NCBI GenBank assembly: GCA_004347695.1
Contig: SLTK01000010.1
Coordinates: 1 to 64,000 of the forward strand
Reading direction: 5' to 3'
DNA: 64,000 bases
Origin: Chloroflexota bacterium
GTDB lineage: Bacteria > Chloroflexota > Anaerolineae > Anaerolineales > Anaerolineaceae
Shown here in pieces: positions 1 to 9,331 of the stretch. The position numbers were made by a program, and so were the translations under genes. Each line of letters starts with the position of its first letter. The stretch's first letter is position 1. The notes under the pieces were generated by a model that searched no databases, was not told the origin of the DNA, and saw only the letters and a list, made by a program, of their open reading frames with translations.

Positions 1-40
1 ATCCCAATTACCTGTCTACCGCTTGACTTTCAAGACGGTA

Positions 41-97
41 TCTACAGGTAGGGGCGAGTTTCCACGCCCACCCGCTTTTGAGACAGCCTCAAGGTGA
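41..97. repeat. Partial copy of a dispersed palindromic repeat (MITE-like right end)
   Basis: About 50 bases ending in GCTTTTGAGACAGCC closely match the right half of the 122-bp MITE-like repeat at 38446..38567, including the shared core GGGCG-GTTTCCACGCCC. The left half differs or lies outside the match. It sits directly downstream of lgt and may end in a stem-loop. The similarity is seen by eye; family membership is inferred. Confidence 0.6.
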
Positions 98-165
98 AAG
101 TTTAGAAATCTTGTTAGCCGCAGCAATCCGAGTTGCTTCAGACAGCTTCTAAATCCAATTATTTC

Positions 166-993
166 TTACGAAGCCGGAGCCTCGGGTTGCGACGGAGCAG
201 ACGCCTTTTTCTGATGGCGGAAAATTAACACGGCGGTTGCAGCGACGGCGATCACCGCCATGATGGTCTGGTTGATATTGATGCCTGCCACGGGAGACGG
301 ATCGAGCCGCAGAAACTCCAGAAAAAACCGGCCCACCGGGTAGATAACCAGGTAAGCCAGGAAGATGTCGCCGGTTTTCAAACGATCGCCAAATTTACGA
401 CCGATCCACAAGAGCACTGCCATATTGATCAGGTTGTAAATGGCCTCATAAGCAAAAAGTGGGTGGTAAGTGGCTTGATCGATGTATTCGGGCAGCCGGT
501 GGGCTTCATCAATGGTGAGCGCCCAGGGCAAATCCGTCGGCGCACCGTATAATTCCTGGTTTACATAATTACCAAGGCGTCCGATGGCCTGTGCCAGGGC
601 CAGCCCGGGAGCAATGATGTCCGTCCAGGCGCCGAAGTTCATTTTTCGCTTGCGCGCATAAAGCCACAAAGCCACCGCTCCGCCAATGACTGCGCCAGGG
701 ATGCCCAGGCCGCCTTTCCAGATGGCGATTGCGTCCAACGGATGAGTCAGGTAATACCAGGTAGTAATGCCTTGCGCCACCAGGGAAGCAGACGGGGTCA
801 GAATATGCCACAACCGCGCACCAATAATGCCGCCAATAATTAACCAGGGGAACATATCCCAAACAACATCTGAATTGATTCCACGGCGCTTGGCTTCCTT
901 TGTGGAGAGCCATGCGGCGGCCAACGCGCCGAGCATGATCAAAACACCATATAGCTGGATGGTCAACGGACCGATCTTGAAACTACTTGGCAT
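166..993 (-). CDS. lgt: Prolipoprotein diacylglyceryl transferase Lgt
   Basis: Lgt moves a diacylglyceryl group from phosphatidylglycerol onto the lipobox cysteine of prolipoproteins in the cytoplasmic membrane. The 275-aa protein has the usual family length and about seven hydrophobic segments. The family signature GRLGNYVNQE, with the conserved Arg-Gly-Asn-Glu pattern, lies near residue 140. It is the last gene of a minus-strand run, 52 bp after a CDP-alcohol phosphatidyltransferase gene. Its substrates include lipobox proteins in this window (27950..29002, 40047..40712), and lspA is at 12912..13460. The ATG start is preceded by an AAGG-containing stretch with rather long spacing. Confidence 0.95.
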   Translation of the reverse strand: MPSSFKIGPLTIQLYGVLIMLGALAAAWLSTKEAKRRGINSDVVWDMFPWLIIGGIIGARLWHILTPSASLVAQGITTWYYLTHPLDAIAIWKGGLGIPGAVIGGAVALWLYARKRKMNFGAWTDIIAPGLALAQAIGRLGNYVNQELYGAPTDLPWALTIDEAHRLPEYIDQATYHPLFAYEAIYNLINMAVLLWIGRKFGDRLKTGDIFLAYLVIYPVGRFFLEFLRLDPSPVAGININQTIMAVIAVAATAVLIFRHQKKASAPSQPEAPAS

Positions 994-1045
994 GGTAAGT
1001 TAAACCTTCCTCTGGAAAAATTCTCCAGCCCATAGGGGCTGGCTG

Positions 1046-1672
1046 CTAAATAAGATCGTTTTCTGCCGCAGCCTGTTTTCGCACCAGCCAGATCCGCTGC
1101 AGGGCAGTCAGATTGCCCAGAATAGCCAGGATCCACAGGGCAATAATTGGCCGGTTGAACAGTAGACTCAATACGATCACAATATAGCGTTCCACCCGGG
1201 TCATCAGGCCAGCGGTCACCTTGAAGTTTGCCGTCTCGCCGCGCGAACGCGTGTAGGACACCATCACCGACCCGGCAGCCGCAGCATAAACCAACATCAC
1301 CGGCAGCCAGAGCTGCTGATTTGAATAATAAATCAACAATCCGCCGAGCAGGAACAATTCGGCATAACGGTCAACCACCGAGTCCAGAAATCCCCCGAAA
1401 CGGGAGATCTTGCCGCGAAGCCGGGCCATGGTGCCATCCAGAGCGTCGAAGGGTCCCATGACCATAACCACCACCCCGCCCCACAGCATCTCGCCGCGAG
1501 CCAGCAGGTAGGCAGCCCCAATATGACCAGCCAAACCCAGCAGCGTCATGGCGTTGGGCGTTAGACCAATTTTGTTCAAAAAAGCCCCGATCGGATCGAG
1601 AACGCCTTTAAAACGAACGCGCAGAAGGTCTGAAAAGGTCTTCGGAGACTTTTGTGGAACGGGTTGATCCAT
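1046..1672 (-). CDS. CDP-alcohol phosphatidyltransferase family protein
   Basis: Integral membrane enzyme that joins a CDP-activated diacylglycerol to a polar alcohol in phospholipid synthesis. The family motif DGxxAR-x8-Gxxx-DxxxD is complete: DGTMAR, then G-GFL-D-SVV-D around residues 80-102. The 208-aa length and several hydrophobic helices fit the family. The alcohol (glycerol phosphate, inositol phosphate or another) cannot be told from sequence. It may form a transcription unit with lgt downstream. The start is ATG with AGGTAG six bases upstream. Confidence 0.85.
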   Translation of the reverse strand: MDQPVPQKSPKTFSDLLRVRFKGVLDPIGAFLNKIGLTPNAMTLLGLAGHIGAAYLLARGEMLWGGVVVMVMGPFDALDGTMARLRGKISRFGGFLDSVVDRYAELFLLGGLLIYYSNQQLWLPVMLVYAAAAGSVMVSYTRSRGETANFKVTAGLMTRVERYIVIVLSLLFNRPIIALWILAILGNLTALQRIWLVRKQAAAENDLI

Positions 1673-1746
1673 CCGCTACCTGGCCGGGAAATGAAAGGGT
1701 AGAACCGCGCGCGGCTCGGAAGCAATCTTACCACATCTGGCGTGGC

Positions 1747-3909
1747 TTATTCTTCCGAATTTTCACTATCCGGATCGTCTTCCTCAGGAGGATCGACCAA
1801 TACTTCTCGATCCTTCCCGCCGCCCAGGGGAGGACCAACAATACCCATTTCTTCCAACTGGTCGAGCAGCCGTGCAGCCCGTGGGAAACCAATCCGTAAC
1901 CGGCGTTGCAGCAGAGAAGCGCTGGCACGCTGGGCCTTGGTCACCAGCTCAACTGCCATTTGTACCAGGTCGTCGCCACCTTCGCTCTCATCCTGTACCA
2001 TCCCCTCCCACGGCGGCGCTTCAGCGGGTTTGGCAGCCTGTTTTTTTTGCCAATATTCGATTACGCTATCGATTTCCTGGTCTTTGAGGAGCACACCCTG
2101 AGCGCGTTGCGGCGTTCCAACCTCGGGATTCAGAAACAACATATCACCGCGGCCAAGCAGCGATTCGGCGCCGTTGACATCTAGAATCACGCGGGAATCG
2201 ATGGATGAAGCTACTGAAAATGCAATGCGCGATGGAAAATTAGCTTTGATTAATCCGGTAACCACGTCTGTGCTTGGGCGCTGCGTCGCTACCACCAGGT
2301 GAATACCAACCGCGCGCGCCATTTGCGCCAACCGCACAACAGCATGCTCGGTCTGGTCGGGTGCGGACATCATCAAGTCTGCCAGTTCGTCCACCAGCAC
2401 TACAATCCGCGGCAGGGTAACCTGTTTGCGCCGTTCCTGTTTGCGGTTGAATGAATCCAGGTCGCGGGCGCGCGCCGACTCCAGCAGCCGATAGCGTTGA
2501 TCCATTTCAGCCAGCGCCCATTTCAAAACAGCCAGCATGCGCTCCAACTGAGTTTCGACTTTGCCCATGATGTGCGGCAGGCCATTAAAGCGCATCAATT
2601 CAACCATTTTTGGGTCAAGCACAGCCAGACGCAGGGTTTCAGGTGAATTGTTCATCACCAGGCAGGTGATGATGGAAGCCAGACAAACCGACTTTCCGGA
2701 TCCGGTAGTGCCTGCGACCAGCAAGTGCGGCATACGCGTCAGGTCAGCCACCACCGGCTGCCCGGATACATCCCGCCCGAGCGCCAGAGCCAACGGAGAG
2801 CTCAAGTTCTTAAACTCCTGGGCTTCGATGATCGTTCGCAGGCGCACCAGCGCCGTGGAAGTGTTGGGTACTTCGATACCGACATAGGAATGTCCCGGTA
2901 CAGGCGCCTCGATGCGCAGTCGTTCAGCAGCCAGTGAAAGCGCCAGGTCTTTGGAAAGTCCTGAAATTTGTGAAACGCGTACCTTTTGCTTTTGTGGTTG
3001 ACCATCCGGGCCTGCCCGTTCCACGAAACCGGGTTCAACCGCAAACTGAGTGACGGTAGGACCGACCCGGTAACCAATGACTCGCGAAGGCACACCGAAT
3101 TCAGCCAGGGTTTTTTCGATCTTCGTGGCCACCGCCAAAATCCGCTCTTCATCCAGCCCGTTCTTCTCGTCTTGCGCAAGCAGGCTGAGGGGCGGCAGTT
3201 CGGTCACGTGCTGTCGATCAACCACATTAAGTGGAATCCCGCCTGCTGGTTCAACCGCGGGCCCAGCCGGGTGGACCGCTGGCACCTCAATATCAGGTTC
3301 TTCAATAGGTTCCTGGTTGATCCAGGCTTCAACCTTGTGCAGCAGCCTGCGGCTTAACCCGCTGGTCACCATACCCAACCAGGCTAACAAAACCAGCAGC
3401 AGCAGGCTGCTCCAGGGTAATGGCAATAAAAAGGAGACCATCCGGGCCAGTCCCCAACCAATGATGCCGCCATCCAGCCCGGCTTCGGCGCGCTCAAGCG
3501 ACAGGCCGCCAAAGAACGCCAGCAGCGCCATAATGAAAAAGGTCATAAACTCAAGCGCCAGAACCCGACCCAGGTCCAGGCGGCTGGCTCGCTCAGGCTG
3601 ATGGCGCAGCGCGGCAATCCCCAAAAAAGCGGTTAAAAAAATAATTGCATAGCTACCTGCGCCGGTCCAATGTTTCAGAAACGCGCCCCAGGGTGAGATA
3701 AAAGTCCCCTGGCTCAAATTAAGCAGCGCCAATGCGGTCAGAGCGCTGAGCGCCAGCAGAACCACCCCCAGAACATCCCAGCTATACCGCTCAAAACGCA
3801 GCCAAATCCGGCCCAGGACCTCCATGAACGAAGGGGACACGGTGTCCGATTCTGGCGGGGGGGCTGAACTACTCCGGGAATTTTTTTTGCGAGGTGCTGC
3901 TCCGCTCAT
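1747..3909 (-). CDS. ftsK: DNA translocase FtsK/SpoIIIE
   Basis: Septal DNA translocase that pumps chromosome termini during division. The 720-aa protein has about four N-terminal membrane helices (residues 40-190), a short linker and the FtsK motor domain. Walker A GTTGSGKS is near residue 399 and the Walker B segment VVLVDELADLM near 505. A C-terminal winged-helix gamma domain (about residues 650-710) would read KOPS-like polarity sequences. Its ATG overlaps the stop of the upstream S1-domain gene as ATGA (3906-3909), so the two are probably translationally coupled. The short linker resembles SpoIIIE/SftA-sized members more than E. coli FtsK. Confidence 0.93.
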   Translation of the reverse strand: MSGAAPRKKNSRSSSAPPPESDTVSPSFMEVLGRIWLRFERYSWDVLGVVLLALSALTALALLNLSQGTFISPWGAFLKHWTGAGSYAIIFLTAFLGIAALRHQPERASRLDLGRVLALEFMTFFIMALLAFFGGLSLERAEAGLDGGIIGWGLARMVSFLLPLPWSSLLLLVLLAWLGMVTSGLSRRLLHKVEAWINQEPIEEPDIEVPAVHPAGPAVEPAGGIPLNVVDRQHVTELPPLSLLAQDEKNGLDEERILAVATKIEKTLAEFGVPSRVIGYRVGPTVTQFAVEPGFVERAGPDGQPQKQKVRVSQISGLSKDLALSLAAERLRIEAPVPGHSYVGIEVPNTSTALVRLRTIIEAQEFKNLSSPLALALGRDVSGQPVVADLTRMPHLLVAGTTGSGKSVCLASIITCLVMNNSPETLRLAVLDPKMVELMRFNGLPHIMGKVETQLERMLAVLKWALAEMDQRYRLLESARARDLDSFNRKQERRKQVTLPRIVVLVDELADLMMSAPDQTEHAVVRLAQMARAVGIHLVVATQRPSTDVVTGLIKANFPSRIAFSVASSIDSRVILDVNGAESLLGRGDMLFLNPEVGTPQRAQGVLLKDQEIDSVIEYWQKKQAAKPAEAPPWEGMVQDESEGGDDLVQMAVELVTKAQRASASLLQRRLRIGFPRAARLLDQLEEMGIVGPPLGGGKDREVLVDPPEEDDPDSENSEE

Positions 3910-4856
3910 TCGGTTTGAACCAAACCAAGTCCTAAACGCCGCCGCTCAGTATCGATATGCAAGATCCGAACGACCACATCCTGCCCGATCTCGATAAAAT
4001 CTGAAAACTGTGAATATTCCGTGGGCAACTTAATCGACGAAAGATGAATCAAGCCCTCCACCCCCTCTTCCAGGCGTGCAAACGCCCCAAAGCGAGTGGT
4101 GGATGTGATTGTGGCCGGGACAACGTCGCCGGGCTTGTAGCGTGCGTTCAATGTTTCCCATGGGTTGGGCGTCATGCGTTTCAGACTGAGTGCAATGCGT
4201 GAGTTCTCCTCACATACCTGCAGCACGATAACCTTTACTTCATCGCCCACCGAAAGAACGTCGCTGGGATGATGCACCCGTCCCCAGGAAAGCTCGGACA
4301 CATGGATCAAACCCTCGACGCCGCCTAAGTCAATGAATGCGCCAAAATCGGTGACGTTGGTCACCTGGCCGGTAAGGATGGCGCCTTCTTCCAGCGCATC
4401 GAAGATGACCCGGCGTTTGCCCTCGCCTGCGAGCGCAGCTCGTTCGGAAAGTACTATTCGTTCCTGGGCTTTTTCACACTCGATCACTTTCAGTTCAATA
4501 TCCCGCTCGACGTAAGCGGCTAAGACGCTTCTGCGCTCCTCTTCCCCCGCAGTATTGGGCATGTCAATCAGATGCGACACCGGTACAAATCCCTGTATTC
4601 CGCATCCCTGCACGAGCAATCCACCCCGGTTGAAACCATGCACCTTGAGGCAGACAATTTCATCCTGCTCGTAAACTCGCTGGACAAATGCCCAATCAAC
4701 TGCTGTAACCGATGGTTGCGCCGCTGCCCGGCTGCCAGCCTCCTTTCGAGGCGTTTGGTAAGATTCTTCATCCGAAAGAACTGCAGACCACCAGCTTTCA
4801 TCCGGAAGTTCTGGAATTTCCCCTTCCGGAATTGATGCCTCTCGTTTGATCAACAT
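3906..4856 (-). CDS. S1 RNA-binding domain protein (short RpsA-like, three S1 repeats)
   Basis: A 316-aa protein with three S1 OB-fold repeats: about residues 60-120 (less conserved), 150-225 (GQVTNVTDFGAFIDLGGVEG, a textbook S1 segment) and 235-310 (TRFGAFARLEEGVEGLIH). It probably binds single-stranded RNA and could act in translation or mRNA handling. It is shorter than E. coli ribosomal protein S1 (six repeats) and resembles the short S1-like proteins of Gram-positive lineages. A strong GGGGAGGTG site lies seven bases before the ATG. It overlaps ftsK by four bases. Whether it is a true ribosomal protein cannot be decided here. Confidence 0.85.
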   Translation of the reverse strand: MLIKREASIPEGEIPELPDESWWSAVLSDEESYQTPRKEAGSRAAAQPSVTAVDWAFVQRVYEQDEIVCLKVHGFNRGGLLVQGCGIQGFVPVSHLIDMPNTAGEEERRSVLAAYVERDIELKVIECEKAQERIVLSERAALAGEGKRRVIFDALEEGAILTGQVTNVTDFGAFIDLGGVEGLIHVSELSWGRVHHPSDVLSVGDEVKVIVLQVCEENSRIALSLKRMTPNPWETLNARYKPGDVVPATITSTTRFGAFARLEEGVEGLIHLSSIKLPTEYSQFSDFIEIGQDVVVRILHIDTERRRLGLGLVQTE

Positions 4857-4924
4857 TAATTCACCTCCCCAAGTGCCTTACAAATAATACCCTACAGACA
4901 ATTGTATAGGCAGCGTGAAATTTA

Positions 4925-6808
4925 TTACAACTCGATTTGACTGCCATTTTGGTTTTCCATCTCCTTGATTTCTTTGGCAACCGCTTCGATGGCTACCCGC
5001 TGCTTGCGGTACAGGTCAGCTTCGGACATGGCCAACCGCATTGCAATCTCGCGAACTTTCTTTCCTTCTAAAAATTTTAACTCGAGAATATTATACAAAA
5101 TCCACTCGCCGGTAAAACGCCGTTCACCCTCAGGTTTTACCCGTTCGATCCCTTCACGCAGGATAGCGCGCAGAGCATTGGACGAATTTCCTTCTTGGGT
5201 TTCAGCCTTGTCCTTGACCACCTGCAGGTTCATCAAAGGACTATCGGTTAATTTTGGCCCGCCCCAGTAATGGGTCAGGGCATCCTTGACCCATTGGGTA
5301 AACTCGCTATTTGCTTCCTGGGCTTCAGCCGTTAATACTTTCGATTGGTCAAAGCGGCCGGCCGCCCGCAGTTGTTGGATGAAAGCTGCCTTGGTGGACA
5401 GCTCGCCCAACGAGTGGAACACCTGCTCCTGCAGACGACGGTCGTTGAGCGCCAGTGCAATCCGTTCGGAAAATGCGTTCAAATCGTCCAACTGCTCTTC
5501 GTCCAGCGCTTCGATCGCGCCCTCTGAGATGCCCAAAATCCCGAGCATACTCACATCGCCATCCACATTTTGGTCATACAAAGGAACCAGGATGTCGCTG
5601 CCCCACTGAAAAAGCTGATAAAAATCGCTGGTGTCCGGGAAAAAGCGAGACAGGTCTGTATTAACCTTTTCCCGGTCAAAGAATGTTTTGCCAACCTTTA
5701 CCGCCAGCTCAAGGCCATCCGGGTTTAACGCGGCAACATACGCGCCTGGCGCCTGAAGCCGGTCGCATAAGCCGGAAAGGATCATTTCGATAAACTGGCG
5801 CAAGTCGTTACGGGTGACTAATCGATCTTCCAGGCCGACCAACACTTCGATTTCGGCCTTGTCATTGCCATAAAACAACCAGCGCTCCAGGTACGGGAAA
5901 ATCAAGGTGACCAGGTACTCGCCAACCAATATCGTGGCGACCATGACGATGGGTACAAAAGTGTTATAAGCCAATCCAAGTGGTTCACCCGCGCGACGGA
6001 CAACCGTGGCAAAGGTCAGCGTAAAGCTGGCGACCACCGGTCCGCGCAAAATCCATTTGAAAAGACGGCTCTTGACCCGCCGGTCTGGCAGCGATACGCC
6101 AAAAAACGCCACCGAATAGGACATGATGATCACCAGGCCGCCCACGAATATATTTGAAACGACTGCCACCAGCCAGAAAATAATCGAATGACGGGCTGCA
6201 AAACCCGAACTGAACAACAAGAAAGGAAACGAACCCAAAGTTGGGGCAATAGCGCCGATCAATAGATAAACCATGCGCCGCTTTCCGGATGCCGTGGCCG
6301 AACGCCGGTATGCCCGGATAAAGTTGTACCAGGACATGACCATCGCCAACAGGTAGAACAGGATGAAGACGTCCGTGAGCCAGGTCGGTTCTAAAAACGG
6401 TGCTGTTTTCTCCGACTGTTCCAAGGGCCCAACCAGCCATCCCAGCGCCAGCGCGACCAGGAAAAACAGCGAAATAAGGTAGAAAAAGCGGATAGCCCAG
6501 CGGCGTTTGCCTTTACTCGGTTTTCCGGTAGTTGCCAGAACCCCATCCGAGAAATGCAAATAGGAGGATGGCAGAAAAACGATGCCTATCCACTGCACCT
6601 GCAACCAAAATTCCAGGCGCGCCGGTGACTCCGCCACACTGGCGAGCGCTTCAGCGGCATAAATGATTACCAGACAAGCCAAAATAATCGAAAATGAACG
6701 AGCGACTCTCACCCGCAGATTGAAGGTCAACGAATATAACAGCAGAGAGAAGGCGGTGATGGCAATGCCTGCCATCAAAATTTGGTTTATCGGTATCAGT
6801 ACGTTCAA
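4925..6808 (-). CDS. 7TM sensor protein without kinase domain; GAF-like middle and HTH-like C-terminus
   Basis: The 627-aa protein begins with about seven to nine hydrophobic helices (residues 10-300) resembling the 7TM region found ahead of histidine kinases. A GAF-like segment follows (about 340-470), then an acidic linker. The C-terminus (about 570-620) carries VREIAMRLAMSEADLYRKQ, which reads as a helix-turn-helix. I see no H-box or HATPase domain. The likely role is signal sensing coupled to DNA or protein binding, but this is inference. The track start is a TTG without a good ribosome site; an ATG 12 codons inside is an alternative. Confidence 0.6.
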   Translation of the reverse strand: MNVLIPINQILMAGIAITAFSLLLYSLTFNLRVRVARSFSIILACLVIIYAAEALASVAESPARLEFWLQVQWIGIVFLPSSYLHFSDGVLATTGKPSKGKRRWAIRFFYLISLFFLVALALGWLVGPLEQSEKTAPFLEPTWLTDVFILFYLLAMVMSWYNFIRAYRRSATASGKRRMVYLLIGAIAPTLGSFPFLLFSSGFAARHSIIFWLVAVVSNIFVGGLVIIMSYSVAFFGVSLPDRRVKSRLFKWILRGPVVASFTLTFATVVRRAGEPLGLAYNTFVPIVMVATILVGEYLVTLIFPYLERWLFYGNDKAEIEVLVGLEDRLVTRNDLRQFIEMILSGLCDRLQAPGAYVAALNPDGLELAVKVGKTFFDREKVNTDLSRFFPDTSDFYQLFQWGSDILVPLYDQNVDGDVSMLGILGISEGAIEALDEEQLDDLNAFSERIALALNDRRLQEQVFHSLGELSTKAAFIQQLRAAGRFDQSKVLTAEAQEANSEFTQWVKDALTHYWGGPKLTDSPLMNLQVVKDKAETQEGNSSNALRAILREGIERVKPEGERRFTGEWILYNILELKFLEGKKVREIAMRLAMSEADLYRKQRVAIEAVAKEIKEMENQNGSQIEL

Positions 6809-6848
6809 GGGGGCTGACTTTCTACAGCAAGAACCTCATTGGGTTCTT

Positions 6849-7388
6849 TCAGCGCATCAGGCGCGAGAAAAACAACGCAATGTCTTGATTGGCATAATAC
6901 TGGTCGTTGTAACCGCAGAACTCATAGCCCAGCTTAAAGGCCAGGCGTACCGCAGCTACATTTTTAGACGACATTTCCAAAACGATGCGGCGGAACCGGC
7001 GTTGGCTGGCCCAATTTTGGGTCGAAAGCAGCAGCGCACTGGCAATCCCTTCGCGGCGGTTATGCTCCGCTACCGCCAGGTCGGTTATCCAGGCGGTACC
7101 TTGTGTTTGCCGATCCTGAATGCTGGCATACCCTACCGGTTGATTCCCCAGGACAGCCATTAGGATAACGGCGGCTTTTTTCCATGTTTCGACAATTTGG
7201 TCGTGGTTGTGCGGGTATTCGATACGGATGGAACGCGGCAGGCGGATCTCTCGAAAGCTGATAGACATTTGCCCGGTATCGAAGGAGCGGTCCATTTGCC
7301 AGACGTAATCCGTTTTACTGGAATGTTCGATGCCAGCCAGGACAGCTAAATCGGTGGTCAATGCAGGGCGGATTTCGATTTCAGGCAT
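6849..7388 (-). CDS. GNAT family N-acetyltransferase
   Basis: The 179-aa protein fits the GCN5-related acetyltransferase fold. The acetyl-CoA pyrophosphate-binding segment RREGIASALL lies near residues 103-112, after the beta-4 strand AWITDLAVAEH. A later segment VRLAFKLGYEFCGYND matches the usual C-terminal part. The substrate is unknown; RimI-like protein acetylation is possible but not supported. The ATG has GAGGGAACTCC just upstream. It sits 9 bp after the membrane protein gene 7398..8099. Confidence 0.8.
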   Translation of the reverse strand: MPEIEIRPALTTDLAVLAGIEHSSKTDYVWQMDRSFDTGQMSISFREIRLPRSIRIEYPHNHDQIVETWKKAAVILMAVLGNQPVGYASIQDRQTQGTAWITDLAVAEHNRREGIASALLLSTQNWASQRRFRRIVLEMSSKNVAAVRLAFKLGYEFCGYNDQYYANQDIALFFSRLMR

Positions 7389-7397
7389 GGAGTTCCC

Positions 7398-8099
7398 TCA
7401 GGGTGCAATGATGCGTGTGTTGACGATACAGGCCGGGAAGACGTTGTTGGCATTATCGCGCACGACCAGCCGCAACAGGTAGTCTCCCGGGGTAAGCAGG
7501 GTGGTGTCCCAGCGTCCGCTGCCCTCGCCGCCCATCGGCTGATCGATGATGGGCGTTTCGCCGGCCGCAATAGTCGTCCAGGTGGTGGAGCCGGGTTGGG
7601 TGTATTCGAACTGGTAAAACCCGAGATTCGGCACACTGACCGTCCCGCGCAGAATTACCTCTCCTTGTAGCACCTCGCCGGCTACCGGATAAGTCCATTC
7701 AACCTGGCCGGGCACACACCCATCTTCATCCGTGATATCAACCGTCGGAACCAGATCATCGATTGTCGGGGTTATCTCCACGGAGACCGGCTGAAGCGTT
7801 ATGGTGGGGCTTGCCAGAATCTGCAAAGTTGCCGTAGGCAGCGTTTGCGTGTTTGGAAAATCAGGGTACACGATTGATACCATTATAAATTCAGTAATCG
7901 TAAACAGTACCAAAAAGGCGAATCCGGTCAGGCCGCTGCTGAACCGGCGCTGGGCATTCTCGCGCTCCAAACCAAATTGCGAACTGCGCAGCTCCCGCCA
8001 GGCGATCGCCATCTTGTGCAATGTCCAAAGCACCACCAACCCTATTCCAATGTAAATGACGTACTCGTAGGTTTTAAGGAAGCGCAGGACTTCTTCCAT
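7398..8099 (-). CDS. Membrane-anchored protein with extracytoplasmic Ig-like domain, unknown function
   Basis: Not recognised beyond its architecture. The 233-aa protein has two hydrophobic helices (about residues 12-30 and 53-75). A Thr/Pro-rich spacer follows, then a beta-sandwich-like domain (about 135-230) with phrases such as GEVILRGTVSVPNLGFYQFEY and a paired cysteine pattern. Such Ig-like domains are common in Chloroflexota envelope proteins. It lies between purine nucleoside phosphorylase and the acetyltransferase, on the same strand with short gaps, so co-transcription is likely. No functional inference is justified. Confidence 0.6.
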   Translation of the reverse strand: MEEVLRFLKTYEYVIYIGIGLVVLWTLHKMAIAWRELRSSQFGLERENAQRRFSSGLTGFAFLVLFTITEFIMVSIVYPDFPNTQTLPTATLQILASPTITLQPVSVEITPTIDDLVPTVDITDEDGCVPGQVEWTYPVAGEVLQGEVILRGTVSVPNLGFYQFEYTQPGSTTWTTIAAGETPIIDQPMGGEGSGRWDTTLLTPGDYLLRLVVRDNANNVFPACIVNTRIIAP

Positions 8100-8131
8100 G
8101 ATCCATCATCAAACTCAAAATGAATAATTCT

Positions 8132-8968
8132 TTAAAGAGAACGCAGGACGCCACGAATGAGCGTAGTCAATTTTGGAACCAGTATTTTTCCAGCTTCCAA
8201 AACCTCTGCATGTGTGGTGACGGTGCTGCCATCTAAGTTGGCCTTGTTGCTGATGCCGGAAAGTCCAAGCACACGGGTTTTTCCATGCCGGGCAACAATT
8301 ACCTCCGGGACGGTAGACATACCCACCGCGTCCGCACCGCCAGCTCGCAGGAAGCGCAAGTCAGCCGGAGATTCGAACGAGGGACCTGACAACCAGGCGT
8401 ACACGCCCTCGCGCAGCGTCATTCCAGCCGATTTAGCGACATCGCGGCATTTCTGCTGCAGTTCACGATCATAAGGTTGGCTCATATCCGGAAAGCGCTC
8501 GCCAAAAACATCCAGATTAGGCCCACGCAGGGGGTTAAGACCCGTCATCCCGACCAGGTTAATGTGGTCAGTCAACAACATCACATCCCCAGGGACATAT
8601 TCCGGGTTAATGGCGCCAGCTGCATTGGTAAGTATTAGAATCTTAATCCCAAGCCGCTGCATCACCCGGATGGGAAAGGTCACTTGCCCCATGGTAGGGC
8701 CTTCGTAATAGTGCGTGCGGCCCTGCATCACCAGAACAGTCTGGTTGTCGAGGGTACCCACAACCAGACGCCCCTTATGCCCCTGAATGGTCGGCAGCGG
8801 CCAATCAGGCAGGTCGTTGTACGGGATCACGTCTGCATTTTCGACCAGATCGGCCAAATCGCCTAACCCGGAGCCAAGAACCAGGCCTATTTCAGGTTTG
8901 GTATGGATTTTACTTGCAATGACGTTGCGGGTATGGTCGATCTGCTCGAGGGTGATCCACTCGCTCAT
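8132..8968 (-). CDS. Purine-nucleoside phosphorylase (trimeric, inosine/guanosine type)
   Basis: Cleaves purine nucleosides with phosphate to give the base and (deoxy)ribose-1-phosphate in purine salvage. Motifs of the trimeric PNP family are clear: GSGLGD (phosphate loop), QGHKGRLVVG, RTHYYEGP, TNAAGAINPEYVPGD, LSGPSFESPAD and the base-binding Asn in GISNKAN. I start at the ATG at 8968 (278 aa) because GGAGG lies five bases upstream. The ORF track extends four codons to a TTG that falls inside this ribosome-binding site. Functionally it complements the pyrimidine-nucleoside phosphorylase at 24878..26185. Confidence 0.93.
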   Translation of the reverse strand: MSEWITLEQIDHTRNVIASKIHTKPEIGLVLGSGLGDLADLVENADVIPYNDLPDWPLPTIQGHKGRLVVGTLDNQTVLVMQGRTHYYEGPTMGQVTFPIRVMQRLGIKILILTNAAGAINPEYVPGDVMLLTDHINLVGMTGLNPLRGPNLDVFGERFPDMSQPYDRELQQKCRDVAKSAGMTLREGVYAWLSGPSFESPADLRFLRAGGADAVGMSTVPEVIVARHGKTRVLGLSGISNKANLDGSTVTTHAEVLEAGKILVPKLTTLIRGVLRSL

Positions 8969-9331
8969 GCGTTCCTCCAAAAATCATTGTCTTGTATTCC
9001 ACGAAAATTTTTCAACCGGGGGGTGACATTCCATCTGCCCGCGTAAATTATAACAGAATACCCGACGCGGAATTTCGTCACCGGTCGCTGGTGAAATCAA
9101 CGGCCAGTAGCATTTCTTTAGAAAATGCAAAGATTTTTATGCAACGGATTTTACAACTTGTTAGTATAATAAATCAGGGGATAAAAATTTTAGATAAACA
9201 GTTTATCCACCTTCACTGAATCCCGGTTCAGGTTGATCAATTTTTTCAAGATAATTCTATCAGCAGCCTACAGCAGCTTTGCTCTGTATTTCCTGCATAC
9301 ATATAAAGATATTTTATCAAGGTTTGTATAC
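8969..9331. other. Intergenic region between divergent genes
   Basis: About 360 bp separate the PNP gene (minus) from the diguanylate cyclase gene (plus). It is AT-rich, with a TATAAT at 9165-9170 but no convincing -35 box at the right distance. Nothing gene-like is seen. If the cyclase starts at the TTG at 9233, the gap shrinks to about 260 bp. Confidence 0.5.
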
